Of a DNA stretch of 64,000 nucleotides, positions 17,408-25,945 are shown piece after piece. Where the stretch lies: contig NZ_SJJZ01000002.1 in NCBI RefSeq assembly GCF_004331345.1, positions 248,001 to 312,000 on the forward strand. Direction: 5' to 3'. The translations under genes were made by a program, and so were the position numbers. Below the pieces are notes generated by a model, which searched no databases, was not told the origin of the DNA, and worked only from the letters and a program-made list of their open reading frames with translations. How positions within the stretch are numbered: the stretch's first letter is position 1; the number at the start of each line of letters is the position of its first letter. The stretch comes from Kribbella soli. Lineage in GTDB: Bacteria; Actinomycetota; Actinomycetes; Propionibacteriales; Kribbellaceae.

Positions 17408-19047
17408 AAGCTCCAGACGTCCCAGAAGAAGCTGGTGGTGGCGGTCTTCGCTTCGCCGTCGCGGGCGGTGACAGTCACCTTGTACCGCCCGGCGCCGGGT
17501 GTCAGCACGCCGGTGATCCAGCCGCGCTCGGCGTCGATGGTGAGACCGGGCGGCAGACCGCTCGCCGAGTAGCTGATGTCACCGGTGCCGCCGGTGCCCT
17601 TCAGCAGCAGCGGGACCGCCGGGATGCCGCCGACGCCGAGCTGCTCGGACGGCTGGGTGACCGAGATCGCGCCCTGCGGCTGCGCGGCCGCGGCGCCGAC
17701 CGCCTCGGCCGCGTCGACGAGACCTTCGCCGTAGTACGAGTTGTTCCCCGCGGACCCGGAACATTCACCGGAGGCCACGGGCGGGCACGCGAGGTCGTTG
17801 GCCTGCTGGGCGAGCCGGGCGCGGACCTGGGCCGGGTTGAGCCTCGGATCGACGCTCCGGAGCAGGGCTGCGACGCCGGCGACGTGCGGCGACGCCATCG
17901 ACGTACCGTCGAGGAGCTTGTAGCCACCGCCCGGCACCGTCGAGTACACGGCCTGGCCCGGGGCGGCGAGGCTGATCTTGCCCTCACCGAAGTTCGAGAA
18001 CGGCGACTTCGCGCCGGTCGGGCCCACCGACGCGACCACGACGACGTTCGGCAGCTCGGTCGGCAGGCTGATGCAGTCGTTCGTGACGGTCCGGTCGGCC
18101 GGGGTCGAGTCGTCCGGGCTGGAGGGGTCGTCGGTCTTGTTGGCCAGGTCGTCGTCCTCGTTGCCGGCCGCGGCGATGTTCACCACACCCTTGCTGTCCG
18201 AGTACGCGACGGACCGGCGGACCGCTTCGGCGATCGCGTCCTGGTCCTTGTCGGTCGGGCAGTTGTACAGCCAAGGGTCGGTGTAGTAGCTGTTGTTCGT
18301 CACCGACACGCCCTTGTCGGCGGCGAACATGAACGCGCAGACCGTGTTCTCCGGGAAGAACAGCGAGGTGCCGGCCTCGGCCACGCGGATCGACGACACC
18401 TTCACGCCGGGTGCGACACCGACCATCCCGAGGCCGTTCTTCGCGCCGGCGATCGTCCCGGCCACGTGCGTGCCGTGCTCCTCGACCGGCCGCCACGCGC
18501 CCGGCCGGGTGTCGGCCTTGCCGTACGCGCAGGACGCCGACTTCGACGCGTCGAAGTTCGCCTTCAGGTCCGGGTGCTGATCGTCCACTCCGGTGTCGAG
18601 CACGCCGACGGTGATGCTCTTCGAGCCCGGGTTCTTCGCCCAGGCGCGATCCGCACCGATCTGGCTCATGTCGGCGCGGTCGGTCTCCGGCTGGGCCGTC
18701 GTGACTTCGGGCACCGCCGGCGGGATCGCCGGGTTCGCGACGGCCGCAGGCAGGTCCGTCGTCCGGGTCGCACCGGCCTTCTGCACGCCCTGGACGCCGC
18801 GCAGCTTGTCCGCAAAGTCGGTCGCCGTCGAGTGCGCCACGATCACCCCGATCGCGTCGTACGTCGCGTAGACCGTGCCGCCGTTCTGCGTGATCGCGCC
18901 GGTCACCTTGCCGGTCTGGTTCGGCGCGGTGATCACGAAGTAGGCCCGGAGTCCCGCCTCGGAACGGACCGGCGCCGCACCGGCCGGAAGGGTGGCGGCG
19001 GCGACGGCCAGGAAGGCCGCGAGGACGAGGAACAGGGCTTTGCGCAC
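17404..19047 (-). CDS. Secreted subtilisin-like serine protease (S8 family)
   Basis: A 547-residue extracellular protease. Residues 1-25 are a Sec signal ending AGAAP; about 30-130 look like an inhibitory propeptide; the catalytic domain has Asp151 (VGVLDTGVDDQHPD), His191 (HGTHVAGT), the oxyanion Asn296 (AAAGNED) and Ser383 (GTSMASPHVAG). After about residue 450 comes a putative Ig-like domain (LPPGLTIDAERGWITGVLTPG), which may bind substrate or the cell surface. Start is GTG (complement 19045-19047). The gene sits between two housekeeping-like genes and faces the phosphatase gene. Confidence 0.93.
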   Translation of the reverse strand: MRKALFLVLAAFLAVAAATLPAGAAPVRSEAGLRAYFVITAPNQTGKVTGAITQNGGTVYATYDAIGVIVAHSTATDFADKLRGVQGVQKAGATRTTDLPAAVANPAIPPAVPEVTTAQPETDRADMSQIGADRAWAKNPGSKSITVGVLDTGVDDQHPDLKANFDASKSASCAYGKADTRPGAWRPVEEHGTHVAGTIAGAKNGLGMVGVAPGVKVSSIRVAEAGTSLFFPENTVCAFMFAADKGVSVTNNSYYTDPWLYNCPTDKDQDAIAEAVRRSVAYSDSKGVVNIAAAGNEDDDLANKTDDPSSPDDSTPADRTVTNDCISLPTELPNVVVVASVGPTGAKSPFSNFGEGKISLAAPGQAVYSTVPGGGYKLLDGTSMASPHVAGVAALLRSVDPRLNPAQVRARLAQQANDLACPPVASGECSGSAGNNSYYGEGLVDAAEAVGAAAAQPQGAISVTQPSEQLGVGGIPAVPLLLKGTGGTGDISYSASGLPPGLTIDAERGWITGVLTPGAGRYKVTVTARDGEAKTATTSFFWDVWSF

Positions 19048-19097
19048 AATCCATTCAAGCTGAACGGAGGCTCAGAACCCAACCCACCGCTCCGACA

Positions 19098-19122
19098 CAC
19101 TCCGGAGTGCACCCCGGAGTGC
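19098..19122. promoter_or_regulatory. Palindrome and repeated CCGGAGTGC motifs in the subtilase / thymidine kinase divergent region
   Basis: CACTCCGGAGTG (19098-19109) is a perfect 12-bp palindrome, and CCGGAGTGC is repeated 12 bp further on. The pair lies between the divergent subtilase and thymidine kinase genes and could be a regulator site. Only position and symmetry support this. Confidence 0.35.
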
Positions 19123-19156
19123 GCAGGGGACCTTTGACTTGGCAGGATGTTCGCCC

Positions 19157-19810
19157 GTGGCGGAGCTCCTCTATTTCACCGGGACCATGGACTGCGGCAA
19201 GTCGACGCTGGCGCTGCAGATGGATCACAACCACAAGGCACGCGGGAGGGTCGGGAGGATCTTCACCAGTCATGACCGGGCAGGGGAGTCGGTGCTCTCG
19301 TCGCGGCTCGGGCTGTCCGCGGACGCGGTCGAGGTACGCACGGAGTTCGACTTCTGGGACTACGTCGTGAACGAGCTGACGCGCGGCGGCCGGATCGACT
19401 ACGTGGTGTGCGACGAGGCGCAGTTCTACAGCCCGCTGCAGATCGAGCAGCTCGCGCGGCTGGTCGACGAATTGCAGATCGACGTGTTCTGCTTCGGCAT
19501 CCTGACCGACTTCCGGGCCACGCTGTTCCCGGGGTCGGCGCGGCTGGTGGAGCTCGCCGACCGGATGGAACTGCTCCAGGTCGAGGCGTTGTGCTGGTGC
19601 GGTGAACGGGCCACGCACAACGCCCGTACGATCGGTGGGGAGATGGTGACCGAGGGCGAGCAACTGGTGGTGGGCGACATCGTGTCGCTGGACCACGAGG
19701 TCGCGTACGAGGTGCTCTGCCGCCGGCATCACCGCCGCCGCCTCACCCAGGCCCGCGCCCGCGCCACCCTGTCACCCGAAGTCCTGCCGTTCGGAGGAGC
19801 TGCGTCATGA
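19157..19810 (+). CDS. tdk: Thymidine kinase
   Basis: Phosphorylates thymidine to dTMP in nucleotide salvage. The 217-residue type II enzyme has the ATP P-loop TGTMDCGKST at its N-terminus, the Walker B-like VVCDEAQFY, and the lasso/zinc region, of which the first pair CWCGERATHNAR is clear (the second cysteine pair is replaced by CRRHHRRR-type residues). I chose GTG 19157 (VAELLYFTGTM) because thymidine kinases start just before the P-loop strand; TTG at 19139 is an alternative. Its stop overlaps the start of the rhodanese gene. Confidence 0.9.
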   Translation: MAELLYFTGTMDCGKSTLALQMDHNHKARGRVGRIFTSHDRAGESVLSSRLGLSADAVEVRTEFDFWDYVVNELTRGGRIDYVVCDEAQFYSPLQIEQLARLVDELQIDVFCFGILTDFRATLFPGSARLVELADRMELLQVEALCWCGERATHNARTIGGEMVTEGEQLVVGDIVSLDHEVAYEVLCRRHHRRRLTQARARATLSPEVLPFGGAAS

Positions 19811-20628
19811 GCCCGTTGATCACCGTTGACGACCTGCGGGCGCTCGGCTCCGCTCCGGTGCTGGTCGACGTCACCTGGAACCTGGCCGGCCCGCCCGGCC
19901 AGGAGGCGTACGACGCCGGCCACCTGCCCGGAGCGTACTTCGTGGACCTCGACACCGAGCTCGCCGCCGCCCCCGGCCCCGGCCGGCACCCGTTGCCCTC
20001 CGCAACGACCGTGACGGAGACGTTCCGCCGTCTCGGCATCAGCTCCGCCGACACCCCGGTCGTGGTGTACGACGCCGCCAACTCGATGTCCGCCGCCCGC
20101 GCCTGGTGGGTGTTCCGGTACTTCGGGCTGACCGACGTACGCGTCCTCGACGGCGGACTGGCCGCGTGGAAGGCCGCCGGGGGAGAGGCCACCGTAGAAG
20201 CACCGGCTGGTGGTGCCGGTACGTTCACAGCGACCCCCGGCCACCTGCCGGTGCTCGACGCCGACGGTGCTGCCGCGGTGGCCGCGAAGGGCGTCCTGCT
20301 GGACGCACGGGCGCCCGAGCGGTTCGCGGGTGAGGTCGAGCCGATGGATCCGGTGGCCGGCCACATCCCCGGAGCTGTCAACGCCCCGACGACCGCGAAC
20401 GTCGACGAGACCGGGCGCTTCCTCCCGCCCGCCGACCTCCAGGCGCGCTTCACCGCACTCGGCGTCAGTCCCTCCACCGAAACCGCGGTCTACTGCGGCT
20501 CCGGCGTCACCGCCGCCCACGAAGCCCTCGCCCTGGAATCCGCCGGCCTCCCGGCCACCGTCTACATCGGCAGCTGGTCCGAATGGATCACCGACCCCAC
20601 CCGCCCGGTCGCCACAGGCAAGGACTGA
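19807..20628 (+). CDS. Two-domain sulfurtransferase (rhodanese)
   Basis: Transfers sulfur from thiosulfate or mercaptopyruvate to an acceptor. The 273-residue protein has two rhodanese domains: an inactive N-terminal one (VLVDVTWNLAG, GHLPGAYFVDLDTELAA) and a C-terminal one with the catalytic cysteine in VYCGSGVTAAHEALAL. The CGSGVTA loop is the one seen in many actinobacterial enzymes annotated as thiosulfate or 3-mercaptopyruvate sulfurtransferase. It overlaps the end of tdk (ATGA-type), so the two form a small operon. Confidence 0.92.
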   Translation: MSPLITVDDLRALGSAPVLVDVTWNLAGPPGQEAYDAGHLPGAYFVDLDTELAAAPGPGRHPLPSATTVTETFRRLGISSADTPVVVYDAANSMSAARAWWVFRYFGLTDVRVLDGGLAAWKAAGGEATVEAPAGGAGTFTATPGHLPVLDADGAAAVAAKGVLLDARAPERFAGEVEPMDPVAGHIPGAVNAPTTANVDETGRFLPPADLQARFTALGVSPSTETAVYCGSGVTAAHEALALESAGLPATVYIGSWSEWITDPTRPVATGKD

Positions 20629-20632
20629 TCGC

Positions 20633-21376
20633 TCACCAGCCCAGGGGACCGAGGCGGTCTTCGAAGGTACCGGTGGGGCCGTCCGGGCCGAGCGTGGCCA
20701 TGCGGATGATCACGTCGGTGCCTTCGGTGACGGTCAGCTGACCCTTGTGGTTGTTCATGTCGGTGGCGGCGAACGTGTGCTTCGCGGTCTCACCCGGCGT
20801 GATGGCGTTGAACTTGATGGTCGGCAGCGCCTGCGCGTACCTGACCGTGAGCATGTTCAGCGCCGCCTTGGACGAGCTGTACGCGAGTTCGTGCATCTTG
20901 GTCACCGGCTGCTCCGGGTCCAGCATCACGCTGAACGCCCCGCCGCCGCTGGAGACCATCACCACCCGCGGGTTGCTCGCCGCTTGCAGCAGCGGCAGGA
21001 ACGCATGCGTGACCCGCACCGGTCCGTACACGTTGGCGTCGTACACGGCGTGCAGCTCGTCGGCTGTCGCCTCGCCCGGGTGGACGGCATGCCCTGACGC
21101 GCCCGCGTTGTTGATCAGGACATCGAGCCGTGCGGTGTGCCCGGACACGATCTGCAGGGCGCCGGCCACGGACTCGTCGGAGGTGACGTCCAACGGGACC
21201 AGCACCGCGTCCACGCCGTCAGCCGCCAACTTCTCGACGGCCACCCGCCCGCGCTCCTCGTCACGCGAACCGAGGAAAACCTTCCAGCCCATCTCTCCGA
21301 GCCGACGGGCCGTTTCGTAGCCGAGGCCCTTGTTCGCCCCGGTGATCAGTACGGTGGTCCGCTCCGCGTTCGTCAT
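20633..21376 (-). CDS. Short-chain dehydrogenase/reductase
   Basis: NAD(P)-dependent oxidoreductase of 247 residues. It has the cofactor motif TGANKGLGYETA, the NNAG motif in INNAGASGHA, and the catalytic Ser-Tyr-Lys in MVSSGGGAF and YSSSKAALN. Substrate unknown. Two ATGs are adjacent at the start; the second (complement 21374-21376) is better spaced from the AAGGAG ribosome-binding site. It diverges from a MarR regulator with overlapping promoters between them, so the MarR protein probably represses it. Confidence 0.9.
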   Translation of the reverse strand: MTNAERTTVLITGANKGLGYETARRLGEMGWKVFLGSRDEERGRVAVEKLAADGVDAVLVPLDVTSDESVAGALQIVSGHTARLDVLINNAGASGHAVHPGEATADELHAVYDANVYGPVRVTHAFLPLLQAASNPRVVMVSSGGGAFSVMLDPEQPVTKMHELAYSSSKAALNMLTVRYAQALPTIKFNAITPGETAKHTFAATDMNNHKGQLTVTEGTDVIIRMATLGPDGPTGTFEDRLGPLGW

Positions 21377-21484
21377 CATGCTCCTTCTGTGGAAACGACT
21401 GTTCGATCACGAGATGCCGCTGCGGTCTCGTCCGTGACAGCCGATCGAAGTGAGCTGAGTCACCCGCTCAAGGAACCAACACCA

Positions 21485-21538
21485 CTCACGTACTACTGCC
21501 CGAAGATAGTTTGTCTCACGTACTAGGTCAACTAGACT
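21485..21538. promoter_or_regulatory. Overlapping divergent promoters and repeats of the SDR/MarR pair
   Basis: On the minus strand TTGACC (complement 21526-21531) and TATCTT (complement 21503-21508) are 17 bp apart and drive the SDR gene. On the plus strand TTGTCT (21511-21516) and TAGACT (21533-21538) are 16 bp apart and end 7 bp before the MarR start codon, implying a leaderless mRNA. CTCACGTACTA is repeated at 21485 and 21515, exactly 30 bp apart, and a CTAG-bordered dyad covers 21523-21535. A bound MarR dimer here would block both promoters. Confidence 0.6.
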
Positions 21539-21545
21539 TCGACGC

Positions 21546-21944
21546 ATGAACACCGTGGACGCCGTCGTACAGCTGTCCTTCCGGGTGCAGCGGATCCTCG
21601 CCGCGGTCGGCGCCGAGCACGACCTGTCGATCATCCAGATCCGGCTGCTCGGCATCCTGCGGGACCGGCAGCCGGGGATGCTCGAGCTGGGCAACCATCT
21701 CGGCCTCGACAAGTCCTCGATGACCGGGCTCGTGTCGCGGGCGGAGAAGCGCGGTCTGGTCGAGCGGATGCCGTCGCCGCACGACGGTCGCGGCGTCCTG
21801 GTCGCGCTGACGCCCGCCGGTCGCCGGCTCGCGGAGGTGGGGGAGGCGCAGATCGCCCGACGGGTCACGGAGCTGCTGAACGAGCTGAACGCGACGCAGC
21901 GCAAGCAGTTCACCCAGCTCGCCAGCGTGCTCGTGCACGGGTAA
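21546..21944 (+). CDS. MarR family transcriptional regulator
   Basis: A 132-residue winged-helix repressor starting MNTVDAVVQLSFRVQRIL. The recognition-helix region reads LELGNHLGLDKSSMTGLVSRAEKRGLVER and is followed by the wing SPHDGRGVLVALTPAGRRL, typical of MarR. It diverges from the SDR gene and likely represses both genes through the site between them. The start codon sits 7 bp from a -10 element, so the transcript may carry no 5' leader. Confidence 0.92.
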   Translation: MNTVDAVVQLSFRVQRILAAVGAEHDLSIIQIRLLGILRDRQPGMLELGNHLGLDKSSMTGLVSRAEKRGLVERMPSPHDGRGVLVALTPAGRRLAEVGEAQIARRVTELLNELNATQRKQFTQLASVLVHG

Positions 21945-22030
21945 CGAAAGGGTTGACTTCGCCGGAGCGGCGCGGGATGGTGGCCGAGCAATCGATTTCC
22001 CACTATCCACCGCCCCCTGGGAGTCAGTCG

Positions 22031-23086
22031 ATGATGAAGCGATCCACGTTCTTGCGCGCGGCCGTCGGCGCCGGCGTACTGGCCGCCGTACCGGGCCGAG
22101 CCTTCGGGAGCAGCCAGGCTGTGCTGACCAACAAAGTCGCCGATCTGACCGGGCCCGGATTGACCGACCGGTTCCGGATGGCCGCGACCGACCTCGGGAT
22201 TCCGGCGCGGACGCCGGACGGGCGGCTGCTGTTCATGTTCGGCGACACCTTCGAGGAGGCACACGTCGGCGGCGGCTGGTGGCGGTCACCGGTCGCGCTG
22301 TGGTCGACGACCACGGACCTGAACGGCGGCGTGCAGTGGTCCGGCGCGGTCGGGGGAGACGCGGCGCAGCAGTTGTGGGACTACCCGCACGACAATCCGA
22401 CGTTCTCGACCGTGCTGCCGTCGGACGTGATCACGATCGGCGGGTCGATGTACCTGCACGCGATGGTGAACAACGGCCTCGGAAACGTCGTGTGGACAGA
22501 GATCTGGCGCTCCGACAACTCGGGCGCGAGCTGGTACCACACCGGCGCGAAGTTCGACCCGAACATCGACGGCGGGATGTTCCAGCTGCTGACCTGGGGG
22601 CTGGGGAACGACGGGTACGTGTACGTCTACTCGACCGGGTTCCAGCGCAACAAGCCGATCATCCTCAAGCGCGTGCGCCAGGAGCAGATCGCGAACCCGG
22701 CGGCCTACGAACCGTGGGGGTACCGCGACGGCGTCTGGGCGTGGGGCAATCCCGCGACACCGATCCTGACCGGGAGCTTCGGCGAGATGAGCCTGCGTCC
22801 GCTCGGCGGCAAGTGGGTGCTGACGTGGTTCAACGCCGGCGACTACCGGATCGACGGCATCATCATGGACACGCCGACGTCCAACCTCTACACGGCGTAC
22901 CGGCAGACACTGATCTACGGCGGCGCGTGGGGGTCGGAGGACGACAACCATGTCGCCCAGCTGTACGGCGGGTACGTCATCCCGGGGTCGACGCTCTCGG
23001 ACATGCATCTGTCGGTCAGTCAGTGGAACACCGACAACGGCTGGCCGTACCGCGTCATGCAGTTCCGCGTCCGGGGCTTCGGTTAA
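22031..23086 (+). CDS. Secreted DUF4185 domain protein
   Basis: A 351-residue exported protein. The N-terminus MMKRSTFLRAAVGAGVLAAV looks Tat-like but with Lys-Arg in place of the twin arginine, and the signal ends near VPGRAFG. The mature part is a five-bladed-propeller-like DUF4185 domain (LLFMFGDTFEEAHVGGGWW, PHDNPTFSTVLPSDVITIGG, SGASWYHTGAKF, GNDGYVYVYSTGFQRNKPI, WGSEDDNHVAQLYGGYVIPG). Such domains occur in actinobacterial cell-surface and glycan-degrading proteins; no catalytic activity is established for this one. Start ATG 22031 has GGGAG nine bases upstream. Confidence 0.85.
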   Translation: MMKRSTFLRAAVGAGVLAAVPGRAFGSSQAVLTNKVADLTGPGLTDRFRMAATDLGIPARTPDGRLLFMFGDTFEEAHVGGGWWRSPVALWSTTTDLNGGVQWSGAVGGDAAQQLWDYPHDNPTFSTVLPSDVITIGGSMYLHAMVNNGLGNVVWTEIWRSDNSGASWYHTGAKFDPNIDGGMFQLLTWGLGNDGYVYVYSTGFQRNKPIILKRVRQEQIANPAAYEPWGYRDGVWAWGNPATPILTGSFGEMSLRPLGGKWVLTWFNAGDYRIDGIIMDTPTSNLYTAYRQTLIYGGAWGSEDDNHVAQLYGGYVIPGSTLSDMHLSVSQWNTDNGWPYRVMQFRVRGFG

Positions 23087-23559
23087 AGCTCGAGCACCAT
23101 CGTGTCGGAGGTGCCGACGACGCCGACCTTCCGGAACCCCAGCGATTCGTAGAGGTTCCGGGCCGGGTTGTCCGGGTCCACGCTGAGCGAGAGCTGCCCG
23201 TACGACGCTGCGCGCGCCTGTGCGATCAGTTCGGTCAGCACGCCCCGGGCGACCCCGCGCCGCCGGAAGCCGGCCGCCACACCCAGGGTCAGTTCGGGTA
23301 CGTCGTCCGCGATGTACCCGTACCCTGGCCGGTCCGCGGTGAGCAACCGCGCCCACGCGGCACCCGCGGGGGAGCCGTCGACCTCCGCGACCACCCCGAA
23401 GTCATTCGCGTGCGGCCACGCGTCGAGGTACCTCCACGCGTGATCGTCGCCCCGCGCCTTCGCCTCGTCGTACCAAGGAGTCCCGTCCCAGTTGCACGCC
23501 TCGAGCAACATCTCGAGAAGGAACGGAAGATCAGCGGCGGTCGCCGGTCGCAGATGCAT
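23083..23559 (-). CDS. GNAT family N-acetyltransferase
   Basis: A 158-residue acetyltransferase starting MHLRPATAADLPFLLEML. The acetyl-CoA pyrophosphate loop is in GVAAGFRRRGVARGVLTEL, and the C-terminal SLSVDPDNPARNLYESLGF is the usual GNAT ending. The acetyl acceptor is unknown. It overlaps the stop of the DUF4185 gene by four bases on the opposite strand and diverges from the alpha/beta hydrolase gene. Confidence 0.88.
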   Translation of the reverse strand: MHLRPATAADLPFLLEMLLEACNWDGTPWYDEAKARGDDHAWRYLDAWPHANDFGVVAEVDGSPAGAAWARLLTADRPGYGYIADDVPELTLGVAAGFRRRGVARGVLTELIAQARAASYGQLSLSVDPDNPARNLYESLGFRKVGVVGTSDTMVLEL

Positions 23560-23643
23560 GCGCCTATCCTCGCCTCCGCCGACCACCACCACTACCGGTT
23601 TACTCCCGGGAACGTCGGAGTCGGTGCGGTTCGTTCGACGGTC

Positions 23644-24417
23644 ATGGATGTCGATGCACGGGGTGTGCGGACGTATTACGACGAGCTCGGCACGGGCGAG
23701 CCGGTTGTGCTGTTGCACGGTGGGGGAGTGACGGCGGACAGCTGGCAGGCGCAGGCGCCGGAGTTGGCTGCGCAGTACCGGGTCTTGATCCCGGAGCGCC
23801 GAGGGCACGGGCGGACCCCGGACGTTGACGGGCCGGTGTCGATGGAGATCTTCGCCGCGGACACGGCCGCGTTCATCCAGGCACTCGAGCTCGGGCCGGT
23901 GCACGTGGTCGGGTGGAGTGACGGCGGCAAGGTCGGGATGAGTCTCGCGCTGTCCCGGCCGGACCTCGTCCGCAAGCTCGTCCTGATCGGCACCGAACTG
24001 ACCCACGCCGGCGGCACAGCTGCCAACCAGGCACTCCTCGAGCCCGCGGGCCTGGAGTTCCTCGCCACGGCCTTTCGCCCGCAGTACGAGCCGCTCTCAC
24101 CTGATGGCCCTGAGCACTTCGACGTCGTCTTCGCCAAGTGGACTCAGATGTGGACGACCCTCCCGGATGTCGAGCTTGCCGCTCTCGAGACCCTGCCGAT
24201 GCCGGTACTGCTCATGCAGGGCGACGACGACTGTGTGCGGATCGAGCACACGGCAGAGGTCGCTCGTGCGATCCCGGACGCCCAGGTGGCCGTCGTACCT
24301 GGTTCGTCGCACGGGCTGCCGTTGGAGAAGCCTGGGTTGGTGAATCGGATCCTGCTGGACTTCCTGGCCGATCCGCAGGTGCCCAAGTTCATGCCGCTTG
24401 GTGATCTGAACTCCTGA
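23644..24417 (+). CDS. Alpha/beta hydrolase
   Basis: A 257-residue serine hydrolase. It has the oxyanion motif LLHGGGV, the nucleophile elbow GWSDGGK, the acid in LMQGDDDCV and the catalytic His in GSSHGLPLE. Start ATG 23644 gives MDVDARGVRTYYDELGTG; a long frame upstream in phase only crosses the DUF4185 gene. The substrate could be an ester, lactone or amide. It ends 43 bases before the operator/promoter of the sugar island and is probably not part of it. Confidence 0.88.
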   Translation: MDVDARGVRTYYDELGTGEPVVLLHGGGVTADSWQAQAPELAAQYRVLIPERRGHGRTPDVDGPVSMEIFAADTAAFIQALELGPVHVVGWSDGGKVGMSLALSRPDLVRKLVLIGTELTHAGGTAANQALLEPAGLEFLATAFRPQYEPLSPDGPEHFDVVFAKWTQMWTTLPDVELAALETLPMPVLLMQGDDDCVRIEHTAEVARAIPDAQVAVVPGSSHGLPLEKPGLVNRILLDFLADPQVPKFMPLGDLNS

Positions 24418-24452
24418 GCGAAACCGTTTCCGCACGGATGGCGATCAAGGTC

Positions 24453-24482
24453 TTGAGTTAGTAACACGCTTGGTTTAACTTA
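24453..24482 (+). promoter_or_regulatory. Left promoter/operator of the sugar island
   Basis: TTGAGT (24453-24458) and TAACTT (24476-24481) are 17 bp apart. The 22 bp at 24461-24482 (core GTAACACGCTTGG, ending TTTAACTTA) recur identically, in the same orientation relative to transcription, at the secreted-enzyme promoter at 36793-36814. An operator between -35 and -10 is the simplest reading, with repression or induction by the ROK protein of this island as the first candidate. Confidence 0.75.
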
Positions 24483-24547
24483 CTCGGGACCTGGCCGGTG
24501 TGTGGCTCAGAGCACATCGGCGGCATCCGGAAACCTGAGGAGTTCCG

Positions 24548-25942
24548 ATGACGAGAGTGAGCAGGTGGGGCAGGTGCGGGACTGCCCTGGGGGTTGCCGG
24601 GCTGGTGCTCGCGGCCGCGGGCTGCGCGAAGGACGCGACGCCCGTCGCGTCCGGCGGCGCGGGCGGCGGCATCGACGAGAAGGCGCCGGTCACCATCACG
24701 ATCGGGGACCGCCCGACCCCTGACAAGCCGAACGACATCAAGGCGTTCGACCAGAAGGTCAAGGACTTCACGGCGAAGTACCCGAACATCACGGTGAAGT
24801 CGACCGAGACGAAGTGGGAGGCGCAGACCTTCCAGGCCCAGGTGGCCGGCGGCACGCTGCCGACGGTGATGAACATCAGCTTCACCGAGCCGGCCAACAT
24901 GATCCCGAACAAGCAGCTCCCGGACATCACCGACGAGCTGAAGCTGGTCGACCTGACCAAGGACCTGAACCCGAACGTCCTGAAGATCGTCCAGGACGCG
25001 AACGGCCGGATCTACGGCGTACCCATCGATGTCTTCTCGGTCGGCATCGCCTACAACCGCGCCCTGTTCACGCAGGCCGGCCTGGACCCGGACAAGCCGC
25101 CGACGTCGTGGGACGAGGTCCGCCAGTACGCCAAGCAGATCGCTGACAAGACCGGCAAGGCCGGGTACGCGCAGCTGACCACGAACAACACCGGTGGCTG
25201 GATGCTGACCACGATGACGTACAGCATGGGCGGCACGGTCGAGAGCCAGGACGGCAAGAAGAGCACTTTCAACGACGCGCCGACCAAGAAGGCGCTGCAG
25301 CTGCTGAAGGACATGCGCTGGACCGACAACTCGATGGGCAGCAGGTTCCTCTACAACCAGGAGGAGGTCCGGCAGGACTTCGCGGCCGGGAAGATCGGCA
25401 TGGTCCTGCAGGCGCCGGACGCCTACGACATGAGCGTGAAGAACTTCGGCATGAAGCCCGCCGACTTCGGTGAGGGCGCGCTGCCGCAGGACGGCGGTCC
25501 ACACGGGACGCTGACCGGTGGCTCGCTGAAGATGATCAGCCCGAAGGCGACCAAGAACGAGGTCGTCGCGGCGCTGAAGTGGATCAAGTTCGACCAGTTC
25601 GACAAGTACACGACCGAGTCGGTCGCGGTGCAGGACGCCAAGACCACGATCGCCGACAAGGGGTTCGTCGGCCGGCCGGGGATCACGCCGCTGAGTCAGG
25701 AGACGTACGACCAGTTCAACAAGTGGCGTGAGCCGTACGTGAACGTCCCGGTGAAGCAGTTCCAGGGGTACATCGACTCGACGAAGACGCTGAAGCTGCT
25801 GCCCGAGCCGTCGAACAAGGGCCAGGAGGTCTACTCGCTGCTCGACCCGGTGGTCCAGCAGGTGCTCACGAAGAAGGACGCGGACATCGACAAGTTACTG
25901 AGCGACACGGCCTCGAAGATCGACGCGCGTCTGGCCCGGTAG
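24548..25942 (+). CDS. Sugar ABC transporter substrate-binding lipoprotein (CUT1 type)
   Basis: Extracellular receptor of a carbohydrate importer, 464 residues. The lipobox LAAAGC ends a signal peptide of about 26 residues, so it is a lipid-anchored protein. The mature part has the extracellular solute-binding family 1 layout: DIKAFDQKVKDFTAKYPNI, PTVMNISFTEPANM, YGVPIDVFSVGIAYNRALF, and a C-terminal segment QEVYSLLDPVVQQVLTKK. A GAGGAG ribosome-binding site precedes the ATG. First gene of the operon behind the left operator; the two permeases follow directly. Confidence 0.93.
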   Translation: MTRVSRWGRCGTALGVAGLVLAAAGCAKDATPVASGGAGGGIDEKAPVTITIGDRPTPDKPNDIKAFDQKVKDFTAKYPNITVKSTETKWEAQTFQAQVAGGTLPTVMNISFTEPANMIPNKQLPDITDELKLVDLTKDLNPNVLKIVQDANGRIYGVPIDVFSVGIAYNRALFTQAGLDPDKPPTSWDEVRQYAKQIADKTGKAGYAQLTTNNTGGWMLTTMTYSMGGTVESQDGKKSTFNDAPTKKALQLLKDMRWTDNSMGSRFLYNQEEVRQDFAAGKIGMVLQAPDAYDMSVKNFGMKPADFGEGALPQDGGPHGTLTGGSLKMISPKATKNEVVAALKWIKFDQFDKYTTESVAVQDAKTTIADKGFVGRPGITPLSQETYDQFNKWREPYVNVPVKQFQGYIDSTKTLKLLPEPSNKGQEVYSLLDPVVQQVLTKKDADIDKLLSDTASKIDARLAR

Positions 25943-25945
25943 CCC

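Noticed and set aside
17884..19137. 417-codon open frame on the plus strand opposite the subtilase
   Set aside because: Antisense shadow with no domain; the subtilase has intact Asp, His, Ser and Asn motifs.
22279..23643. In-frame upstream extension of the alpha/beta hydrolase at 23644
   Set aside because: It only reads through the DUF4185 gene in another frame and lacks a start signal; the hydrolase begins at 23644.
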